From Thauera aromatica_A (lineage in GTDB: Bacteria; Pseudomonadota; Gammaproteobacteria; Burkholderiales; Rhodocyclaceae): a stretch of DNA of 26,910 nt. A program made the translations under genes and the position numbers. The stretch is from NCBI RefSeq assembly GCF_023093595.1, contig NZ_JALLIK010000073.1, positions 1 through 26,910 on the forward strand, written 5' to 3'. The notes below the pieces were generated by a model. The model saw nothing but the letters and a program-made list of their open reading frames with translations. It was not told where the DNA came from and did not search any database. Shown one piece after another: positions 1 to 6,922 of this stretch (positions are counted from its first letter, which is position 1; every line of letters starts with the position of its first letter).

Positions 1-101
1 GCGCCTCTCCGCCGATGCCGTCACTGCCAATCCCGTCGTCGTTGAACATGGCGTGAATTGTCCAACGATGGCTACGCAGCGAGAAGGACGCCGCTCAGTG
101 A
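1..101. other. unassigned left-edge sequence
   Basis: This stretch precedes the IS1634-type transposase remnant. All three forward frames were read. The frame continuous with the remnant has stops at 54-56 and 99-101, and none of the frames gives protein I can recognise. It is probably degenerate IS sequence or the sequence into which the IS fragments fell. Confidence 0.4.
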
Positions 102-602
102 CCGGTTACGCGCATCCTCAAGGTGGATCTGGCCGAGGAACTGTTCAGTTACCACATCGACGAGAAGGCGAAGCGCCTTGCCGAGATGATGGACGGCGAG
201 CTGCTGCTGGTCACCAACGCCGAGGGCCTGTCCGCACAGAACGTGATTCAGCGCTACAAGTCGCTTGCCGACATCGAGCGCGGTTTCAAGGTGCTCAAGT
301 CCGAGATCGAGATCGGCCCGGTGTATCACCGCCTGCCCGAGCGGATTCGCGCGCACACGTCGATCTGCTTCATGGCGCTGATCCTGCACCGGGTCATGCG
401 CAGCCGACTCAAGGCCGCCGACGCGGGTTACACGCCCGAGCGGGCGCTCGAGCAACTGCAGCGCATCCAACATCACCGCGTGCGCCTGAACGGCGGCGAG
501 CCGGTGGCGGGGGTCTCGACGCTCAGCACAGAGCAGAACGAGGTGCTTCATGCCTTAGGAATCGAAAAGCCGGCGGCGCCGGAGCAGCTGGCGCTGTTGT
601 AG
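102..602 (+). pseudogene. IS1634-family (IS4-like) transposase, C-terminal remnant
   Basis: This is the C-terminal third of a DDE transposase. The readable frame begins after a stop at 99-101; a GTG at 123 could start a 159-residue product, but the family is about 500 residues or more, so the N-terminal part with the first two catalytic Asp residues is missing. The segment RYKSLADIERGFKVLKSEIE is typical of the family and fits the Y-(2)-R-(3)-E-(6)-K signature of IS4-type enzymes, with Leu at the Arg position and the catalytic Glu present. It is followed by the usual helix HRLPERIRAHTSICFMALIL. The end at TAG 600-602 looks like the natural C-terminus. It should be inactive. The family name rests on motif recognition, not a search. 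Confidence 0.75.
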
Positions 603-676
603 TGGCATTTTTGGAGTTGCGCTCTAGCAAAAACAAGCACTTGCGCGCGTAACTGTCGAACTCTGGGGGCCAGCGC

Positions 677-817
677 GAGGGGCTCACGAGCGTCGAGCAG
701 CAACGCATCAGGGAGCTCGAGCGCGAGGTGCGCGAGCTGAAAAAGGCCAACGAGATCCTGCGCCTGGCCAGCGCGTATTTCGCGCAGGCGGAGCTCGACC
801 GCCGCAACAAGGGATGA
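677..817 (+). pseudogene. IS3-family OrfA, C-terminal remnant
   Basis: The frame reads GLTSVEQQRIRELEREVREL followed by KKANEILRLASAYFAQAELD. This is the leucine-zipper-like C-terminal part of IS3-family OrfA, the DNA-binding subunit. The N-terminal helix-turn-helix half is missing: recognisable homology stops near 677 and the frame meets TAA at 650-652. Its stop (TGA 815-817) overlaps the ATG of OrfB at 814 as ATGA, the arrangement usual in IS3 elements, where OrfAB is made by programmed frameshifting. It is a fragment with no function expected of its own. Confidence 0.8.
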
Positions 818-1393
818 ACGGTTTCATCGACACGCATCGCGAGCGCTTCGGGGTCGAGCCGATTTGCCGCACAGCGCCCGAATCAGCTTTGGGTCTCCGA
901 TTTCACGTATGTCTCGACCTAGCAAGGATTCGTATACGTGGCCTTCGTCATCGACGTCTTCGCCCGCTACATCGTGGGCTGGCGGGTCAGTCGATCCATG
1001 CACACCGAATTCGTCCTCGACGCTCTGGAGCAGGCCCTGTGGGCGCGACAACCCGAACGCAACGCCTTGACTCACCATAGCGATCGCGGCTCGCAGTACG
1101 TCTCGATCCGCTACAGCGAGCGGCTGGCAGAAGCAGGCGCCGAGCCGTCGGTCGGTAGCCGGGGCGACAGCTACGACAACGCCCTGGCCGAGACGATCAA
1201 CGGGCTGTACAAGGCCGAAGTCATCCACTGGCGTGGCCCGTGGAAAAGCGTCGAAGCGGTCGAGCTGGCCACCCTCGAATGGGTCTCATGGTTCAACCAC
1301 CACCGCCTGCTCGAGCCGATCGGGTACATTCCCCCAGCCGAAGCCGAGGCAAACTATTACCGCAACCTGAGCGAGCAGGCGGTCGTCGCCTGA
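814..1393 (+). pseudogene. IS3-family OrfB transposase, internally deleted and interrupted
   Basis: The start (MNGFIDTHRERFGVEPICR, 814-870) is the normal OrfB N-terminus. The sequence then jumps, in another frame, to AQRPNQLWVSDFTYVST, so roughly 100 residues expected in the family are missing at the junction near 870. A TAG at 920-922 stands where the family has Trp (ST*QGFVYV). After that the frame is open to TGA at 1391-1393. The retained part carries the whole DDE integrase core: Asp in FVIDVFARYIVGW, Asp in HHSDRGSQYV, and Glu in DNALAETINGLYKAE. Three lesions (deletion, frameshift, nonsense) make it a clear pseudogene. A GTG at 938 could give a 151-residue product, but there is no evidence that it is used. 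Confidence 0.85.
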
Positions 1394-1408
1394 CTCAAAC
1401 CAAACCGC

Positions 1409-1432
1409 CTCCGCGAAACACGGGGCGATTCA
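1409..1432. repeat. IS3-type right terminal inverted repeat (remnant)
   Basis: Read on the minus strand the segment begins TGAATCGCCCCGTGTTTC, close to the TGAACCGCCCCGGGTTTC-type ends of this IS3 subgroup. It lies 16 bases after the OrfB stop, the expected place for the right end. No matching left repeat is visible upstream, so the left end of the element is lost. Confidence 0.6.
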
Positions 1433-1565
1433 ACTTCAATGGGCTAAGCGGTTGGGGGAAGGTGGGTTTGCCGGGTGCTTACATTCACTCTAACGTGGAG
1501 GTGATGCTTCTTGTACATGCGGTGGACCGCAGCCGTACTGCCCGCGAGGGGGGAGATGGCTCGGT

Positions 1566-1571
1566 TATAAT
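1566..1571 (+). promoter_or_regulatory. candidate purL -10 element
   Basis: A perfect TATAAT lies 60 bases before the purL ATG, in the stretch between the IS3 right end and purL. No convincing -35 box is found 16-18 bases upstream, so only the -10 is proposed. The rest of 1433-1631 shows nothing else I can name. Confidence 0.4.
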
Positions 1572-1631
1572 GGCAGGTCTTTCAACGGCTGCTTTTCCCG
1601 CCGCCAGTTTACCGAAACTACCCCCGACACC

Positions 1632-4600
1632 ATGACCTCGATCCTTAAGCTGCGTGGCGCTGCGGCGCTGTCTTCCTCCCGTCTGGAGCGCCTTTCCCGT
1701 GCTGCCAGCGAGGTCCTGCCCAGGCTCAATGGCATCGTTGCCGAATACTGGTATTTCATTGAGGTGTCGGCTGTCTTGACGGCAGAGGAGCAGGCTCGGC
1801 TGGTCGACCTGCTCGGCGCCCACCCGGTCACCGAACATCCGCCTGCGGGTCACCTGCGCTTGGTGGTGCCGCGTCTCGGGACGATTTCACCGTGGTCGTC
1901 CAAAGCCACCGACATCACCCACCAATGCGGCTTCGACAAGATTATCCGCATCGAGCGTGGGATCGCCTACACGCTGGATGCGCGCGGAGTCGACGGCAAT
2001 GCTGCACTGACGGCGCTGCTTCATGACCGCATGACCGAGTCGGTGCTCGGCACGGCAGAAGAGGCCGAAGCCCTGTTCCACCATTACGAACCGCAGCCGC
2101 TGACTGCTGTCGACATCCTCGCTGGCGGCCGCGCCGCGCTGGAAGTGGCCAACGGCGAACTCGGCCTCGCCCTCTCCGAAGACGAGATCGACTACCTGGT
2201 CGAGAATTTCGCTCGCATGGGGCGCAACCCGACCGACGTCGAACTGATGATGTTCGCTCAGGCCAATTCCGAGCACTGCCGGCATAAGATCTTCAACGCC
2301 GACTGGGTGATCGACGCGCGGCCGGTGGAGAAGTCGCTGTTCGGCATGATCAAGGACACCCACAAGGCGCACCCGCAGGGTACTGTGGTGGCCTATTCGG
2401 ACAACGCCTCGATCATCGAGGGGGCGCGCATCGCCCGCCTGTACCCGGACGCAGACGGGGCCTTCCGCTACCACGACGAGGAGACCCACATCCTCGCCAA
2501 GGTCGAGACCCACAATCACCCGACCGCGATCTCGCCTTTCCCGGGAGCGGCCACCGGTGCCGGTGGCGAAATCCGCGACGAGGGCGCGACCGGCCGCGGC
2601 TCGCGCCCGAAGGCGGGTCTGGCCGGCTTCACGGTCTCGAACCTCAATATTCCCGATTTCGCTCAGCCCTGGGAAAAACCCTATGGCAAGCCCGGGCGCA
2701 TCGCCTCGGCGCTAGACATCATGATCGAGGGCCCGATCGGCGCCGCCGCCTTTAACAACGAATTCGGCCGCCCCAACCTCGCCGGCTATTTCCGCACCTT
2801 CGAGCAGGAGGTGCAGGGCGAGGTGCGCGGCTACCACAAGCCGATCATGATCGCCGGTGGCCTCGGCAGTATCCAGGCGCAGCAATCCGAGAAACCCACC
2901 TTCCCGCCGGGCACCCTGCTGATCCAGCTCGGCGGTCCGGGCATGCTGATCGGCCTCGGCGGCGGAGCGGCCTCGTCGATGGCGACCGGCACCAACGCCG
3001 CCGACCTCGACTTTGCCTCGGTGCAGCGCGGCAACCCCGAGATCCAGCGCCGCTGCCAGGAAGTGATCGACTCCTGCTGGCAACAGGGCGACAAGAACCC
3101 GATCATCGCCATCCACGACGTCGGCGCCGGCGGCCTGTCGAACGCGATGCCCGAACTGGCCGACCATGCCGGGCTGGGCGCGCACTTCGAGCTGCGCGAG
3201 GTTCATATCGAGGAGCCGGGCATGAGCCCGCGCGAGATCTGGTCGAACGAGTCGCAGGAGCGCTACGTGCTGGCGATCGCGCCCGAGAGCCTGCCGATGT
3301 TCCAGGCCTTCTGCGAGCGCGAGCGCTGCCCCTTCGCGGTGCTCGGCACCGCCACCGCCGACGGCCATCTGACCGTGTCCGACCGCCACTTCGGCAACAA
3401 GCCGGTGGACATGGACATGAAAGTGCTGCTCGGCAAGCCGCCGAAAATGACGCGCAACGTCTCGCGCCGTGCAGTGCACCTGCCGCCTTTCGACACCACC
3501 GGCTTCGATCTTGAGGAAGCCGGAATCCGCGTGCTGCGCATGCCGGCGGTGGCGAGCAAGAGCTTTCTGATCACGATCGGCGACCGCTCGGTAGGCGGCC
3601 TCACCGCGCGCGACCAGTTCGTCGGTCCGTGGCAGGTTCCAGTGGCCGACGTCGCAGTGACCGCGATGAGCTTCCACGGCTATCGCGGCGAAGCCTTCGC
3701 GATGGGCGAGCGCACGCCGCTGGCCTGCGTCGACGCACCGGCCTCGGGTCGGATGGCGATCGGCGAAGCGATCACCAACCTCGCCGCGGCCGACATCGCC
3801 AGCCTGGGCGAGGTCAAGCTGTCGGCCAACTGGATGGCCGCCGCCGGCCATCGCGGCGAGGACGCCAGGCTCTACGACACGGTCAAGGCCGTCTCCGACT
3901 TCTGCATACGCGCCGGCCTGTCGATCCCGGTCGGCAAGGACTCGCTGTCGATGCGCACCGCCTGGCAGGACGGCGGCGAGGACAAGCAGGTCGTTGCCCC
4001 GCTGTCGCTGATCGCCACCGCCTTCGCCCCGGTGCAGGACATCCGCAACACGCTGACGCCGCAGCTGCAGCTGCCCGAAGGCGTGGACACCGAACTGCTG
4101 CTGGTCGACCTCGGCAACGGCCGGAACCGCCTTGGCGGCTCGGTCTTCGCCCAGGCCTACGGCTCGGTCGGCGAACACGCGCCCGATGTCGATCCGGACC
4201 AGCTCAAGGCCTTCTTCCAGACCATCCAGCAACTGCGCCGCGACGGCCTGCTGCTGGCCTATCATGACCGTTCCGACGGCGGCCTGTTCGCCACCGTGTG
4301 CGAGATGGCCTTTGCAGCGAAGTGCGGCCTGTCGCTGGTGCTCGACACCGTCTGCTACGACCCTTACATGAATGATGTCGACGGCCTGGAGAAAAAACCC
4401 GACACGCTCAAAGGGCGCTTCGACGACAAACTGTTCGCCGCGCTGTTCGCCGAGGAACTGGGGGCGGTGATCCAGATCCGCCGCGAGGAGCGCTCACGCG
4501 TCACCGAGGCGCTGCGTGCCGCCAAACTCACCTACCACTTCATCGGCGAGCCCAACGACAAGGACGAGATCCGCATTCGGCGCAGCGCCAAGCTGGTGCT

Positions 4601-5567
4601 CGGCGCCAGCCGCGTTGCGTTGCTCCAGGCCTGGTCCGAAACCAGCAATCGCATCGCCTGTCTGCGCGACGATCCCGCATCCGCCCAGCAAGAGTTCGAC
4701 GCTCTCGCCGATGTTGCCGATCCCGGCCTGTCGGTGTCCTTGTCTTTCGACGTGCGCGAAGATGTCGCCGCGCCCTTTATCGCCAAGGGCGCGCGGCCCC
4801 GGGTGGTGGTGCTGCGCGAGCAGGGCGTGAACTCCCAGTTCGAGATGGCGGCTGCTTTCGAGCGTGCCGGTTTCACCCCGGTCGATGTGCACATGTCCGA
4901 CCTCCAGGCCGGGCGTGTCGACCTCGCCGACTTCCATGGCCTGGCGGCTTGCGGTGGCTTCTCCTACGGCGATGTGCTCGGTGCGGGGCAGGGCTGGGCG
5001 AAGTCAATCCTGTTCAACAGTCGCCTGCGCGACGAGTTCGCCGCCTTCTTCGGTCGCGGCGACACGTTCGCCCTCGGCGTGTGCAACGGCTGCCAGATGA
5101 TGGCCCACCTCGTGCCGATCATTCCCGGCGCCGAAGCCTGGCCCACCTTCCAGCGCAACCGCAGCGAGCAGTTCGAGGCCCGCTTCGTGATGGTCGAAGT
5201 CACCGACAGCCCTTCGATCCTGCTCGCCGGCATGGCCGGCAGCAGGATGCCGATTGTGGTCAGCCACGGTGAAGGCAGGGCGGTATTCCGCCACGAAGCG
5301 GATCGGGACAAGGCTTTGCTCGCGCTGCGCTACATCGACAACCATGGTCAGCCGGCGCAGCGCTATCCTGCCAACCCGAACGGTTCTGCCGCCGGCGTTA
5401 CCGGCTTCACGACCGCCGACGGCCGCTTCACCATCATGATGCCGCACCCCGAGCGCACCGCGCGCACGCTGCAGATGTCGTGGGCGCCGCAGTGGCTGGT
5501 GAAGGACAGCCCCGATGCTTCGCCCTGGCTGCGCATGTTCCGCAATGCCAGGGCGTGGCTCGGCTGA
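1632..5567 (+). CDS. purL: phosphoribosylformylglycinamidine synthase (single-chain PurL)
   Basis: PurL catalyses the fourth step of de novo purine synthesis, converting FGAR, glutamine and ATP to FGAM in the cytoplasm. The 1311-residue product matches the large single-chain proteobacterial form (about 1295 in E. coli), not the small PurS/PurL/PurQ form. The N-terminus (MTSILKLRGAAALSS) aligns with the family start. NSEHCRHK lies at 212-219, and the KVETHNHPTAISPFPGAATG phosphate/ATP-binding segment follows in the first synthetase half; a second AIR-synthase-like half follows (KDSLSM). The C-terminal class I glutaminase has nucleophile Cys1151 (GVCNG) and His1272/Glu1274 (PHPE). All catalytic residues are intact. 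The ribosome-binding site is weak (CCCCGACACC before ATG). It stands alone, far from purE/purK, with IS remnants directly upstream. Confidence 0.98.
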   Translation: MTSILKLRGAAALSSSRLERLSRAASEVLPRLNGIVAEYWYFIEVSAVLTAEEQARLVDLLGAHPVTEHPPAGHLRLVVPRLGTISPWSSKATDITHQCGFDKIIRIERGIAYTLDARGVDGNAALTALLHDRMTESVLGTAEEAEALFHHYEPQPLTAVDILAGGRAALEVANGELGLALSEDEIDYLVENFARMGRNPTDVELMMFAQANSEHCRHKIFNADWVIDARPVEKSLFGMIKDTHKAHPQGTVVAYSDNASIIEGARIARLYPDADGAFRYHDEETHILAKVETHNHPTAISPFPGAATGAGGEIRDEGATGRGSRPKAGLAGFTVSNLNIPDFAQPWEKPYGKPGRIASALDIMIEGPIGAAAFNNEFGRPNLAGYFRTFEQEVQGEVRGYHKPIMIAGGLGSIQAQQSEKPTFPPGTLLIQLGGPGMLIGLGGGAASSMATGTNAADLDFASVQRGNPEIQRRCQEVIDSCWQQGDKNPIIAIHDVGAGGLSNAMPELADHAGLGAHFELREVHIEEPGMSPREIWSNESQERYVLAIAPESLPMFQAFCERERCPFAVLGTATADGHLTVSDRHFGNKPVDMDMKVLLGKPPKMTRNVSRRAVHLPPFDTTGFDLEEAGIRVLRMPAVASKSFLITIGDRSVGGLTARDQFVGPWQVPVADVAVTAMSFHGYRGEAFAMGERTPLACVDAPASGRMAIGEAITNLAAADIASLGEVKLSANWMAAAGHRGEDARLYDTVKAVSDFCIRAGLSIPVGKDSLSMRTAWQDGGEDKQVVAPLSLIATAFAPVQDIRNTLTPQLQLPEGVDTELLLVDLGNGRNRLGGSVFAQAYGSVGEHAPDVDPDQLKAFFQTIQQLRRDGLLLAYHDRSDGGLFATVCEMAFAAKCGLSLVLDTVCYDPYMNDVDGLEKKPDTLKGRFDDKLFAALFAEELGAVIQIRREERSRVTEALRAAKLTYHFIGEPNDKDEIRIRRSAKLVLGASRVALLQAWSETSNRIACLRDDPASAQQEFDALADVADPGLSVSLSFDVREDVAAPFIAKGARPRVVVLREQGVNSQFEMAAAFERAGFTPVDVHMSDLQAGRVDLADFHGLAACGGFSYGDVLGAGQGWAKSILFNSRLRDEFAAFFGRGDTFALGVCNGCQMMAHLVPIIPGAEAWPTFQRNRSEQFEARFVMVEVTDSPSILLAGMAGSRMPIVVSHGEGRAVFRHEADRDKALLALRYIDNHGQPAQRYPANPNGSAAGVTGFTTADGRFTIMMPHPERTARTLQMSWAPQWLVKDSPDASPWLRMFRNARAWLG

Positions 5568-5690
5568 TGCGGCAAGGGGGCGTGAGCGGCGGCCTGCTGC
5601 TCCCGCCAGCTGACCAGGATCAATGACGGACGATGGCGTTCGGATACAATCCGGGCCGTCGTCCAGTTCTTCCGGGGCCATCGTTTTCCG

Positions 5691-6104
5691 ATGCTACGCT
5701 TTCGCCGCCGCCTTTATGCCTGGTTCGCGATTTTCGCGATGATGGCCAGTGCCCTGGCGCCGGCGCTCAGCCGGGCAATGGGGCCGGACGAGGGCGGCCG
5801 TTACCTGATCGAAGTCTGTTCGGCCAGCGGCTCCCGCGTCATCGAGCTGCCGGCGGCCGAAGCCGCGTTCTACCGCGATCATGGCGTCAGCGCCGACAGC
5901 GGTGGCGGGCCGCAGGATGCCTCGTTCGAGCAGTGCCCGTATTGCTGCCCGCACGCAGGCGGAGCGGCCCTGCCACCGGCCGTGCCGCCCGCTTTGCGTA
6001 TCCCCGAAAGCGGCGCCCTGCTGCCTCGGCTGTTTCTCGTCTCTCCGCGCCCACTGTTCGTGTGGGCGCCTTCTCATCCCCGCGCGCCTCCTGCCCGCGG
6101 CTGA
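5691..6104 (+). CDS. DUF2946 family protein, likely secreted, copper context
   Basis: This 137-residue protein has a basic N-terminus and a hydrophobic segment (WFAIFAMMASALAPALS, about residues 11-27) that reads as a signal peptide or membrane anchor. A VCSASGSRVIEL segment then matches the conserved Cys region of DUF2946 proteins. Near residue 84 is a metal-binding-looking cluster, CPYCCPHAGG, and the C-terminus is Pro-rich. DUF2946 has no assigned biochemical activity; family members are often found beside TonB copper receptors and PCuAC chaperones, as here. Ligands such as CxxCCxH suggest, but do not show, Cu binding. The ATG follows a weak Shine-Dalgarno region. TACAAT at 5645-5650 is a possible -10 upstream. 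Confidence 0.75.
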   Translation: MLRFRRRLYAWFAIFAMMASALAPALSRAMGPDEGGRYLIEVCSASGSRVIELPAAEAAFYRDHGVSADSGGGPQDASFEQCPYCCPHAGGAALPPAVPPALRIPESGALLPRLFLVSPRPLFVWAPSHPRAPPARG

Positions 6105-6115
6105 ATCGCTCGCAG

Positions 6116-6138
6116 CCGGATCGCTTGCGGCGATCCGG
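6116..6138 (+). other. strong hairpin between DUF2946 gene and PCuAC gene
   Basis: CCGGATCGC and GCGATCCGG form a perfect 9-bp stem around the loop TTGCG, 12 bases after the DUF2946 stop. A T5 tract follows only after a further 12 bases, so this is not a textbook intrinsic terminator. It could reduce read-through into the PCuAC gene or stabilise RNA ends. Confidence 0.5.
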
Positions 6139-6295
6139 GCTCGATTCCCGTTTTTCCCCCTATTTCGACTGAAACCAGCCCTCACCTCCGTCCGGGAGCG
6201 TGCGCTGGCGTCCTTGCCCATTCCGATCCGACGCGGGCGCTTGCCTCGCGCGGGTAGAAACTCAACATGTTCGATTGTTCTGGATGGTTCTCAAA

Positions 6296-6751
6296 ATGAA
6301 GAAGCTCGTTCTTGCCGCCCTATTCGCCCTAGGTGCCGCGCCCGCTCTCGCCGATGTCTCCGTGTCCGACTCCTGGGTGCGGGCCACCGTGCCGCAGCAA
6401 AAGGCGACCGGTGCCTTCATGCAACTGAAGTCCGATGTCCCGGCCCGCCTCGTCGCCGCCAGTTCGCCGCTTGCTGGCGTGGTCGAGATTCACGAAATGC
6501 GCATGGAAAAGGACGTCATGAAGATGGGCCCGGTCCCGGCGCTCGAACTGCCGGCAGGCCAGACCGTCAAGCTCACGCCGGGCGGCTACCACGTCATGCT
6601 GATGGATCTGAAGCAGCAGGTGAAGGAGGGAGATCAGGTGCCGTTGACGCTGATCGTCGAGAACAAGGACGGCCGCCGCCAGAGCCTCGATCTCACCCTC
6701 CCCGTGCGTCCGCTCAATGCGCTGATGAAGATGCCGCACGGCAAGCACTGA
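6296..6751 (+). CDS. periplasmic copper chaperone PCuAC (DUF461)
   Basis: This 151-residue exported protein has a clear Sec signal peptide (MKKLVLAALFALGAAPALA, cleavage before Asp20). The mature part shows the diagnostic PCuAC copper site exactly: His66, ten residues, Met77, twenty-one residues, His99, one residue, Met101 (H-X10-M-X21-H-X-M). The C-terminal tail MKMPHGKH adds Met and His residues, as in other members with Cu(I)/Cu(II) tails. PCuAC proteins carry copper in the periplasm, for example to the CuA site of cytochrome c oxidase. The start at 6296 (MKKL) is preferred because it begins the signal peptide; an in-frame ATG at 6284 adds only MVLK. It lies between a DUF2946 gene and a copper-type TonB receptor, which supports a role in copper acquisition. 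Confidence 0.93.
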   Translation: MKKLVLAALFALGAAPALADVSVSDSWVRATVPQQKATGAFMQLKSDVPARLVAASSPLAGVVEIHEMRMEKDVMKMGPVPALELPAGQTVKLTPGGYHVMLMDLKQQVKEGDQVPLTLIVENKDGRRQSLDLTLPVRPLNALMKMPHGKH

Positions 6752-6922
6752 GCCTGACCGCCGCGGTGTGGAGGCCCGTGGAAGGGGCCCCTGAGAGCTG
6801 CGGCTAGCACTTTCCATTTGGACAATTGATTTCCGCTCGCCCACGGGGGAGCGGACGGGCCTTGTCGTGCCCGCGATCCGCGTGGGTCCGGCCGCAATGC
6901 CCATTCGACGAGAACACTCATC
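6752..6922 (+). other. intergenic leader of the copper receptor gene
   Basis: This 171-base spacer has no ORF. An imperfect stem, CCGCTC with GAGCGG extended by CC/GG (6833-6854, one internal mismatch), lies about 70 bases before the receptor ATG. No clear sigma70 promoter or operator could be assigned. Confidence 0.3.

Noticed and set aside
53..652. 199-codon plus-strand frame at the left edge
   Set aside because: It overlaps the IS1634-type transposase remnant in another frame and is Arg/Pro/Gly-rich without a family match.
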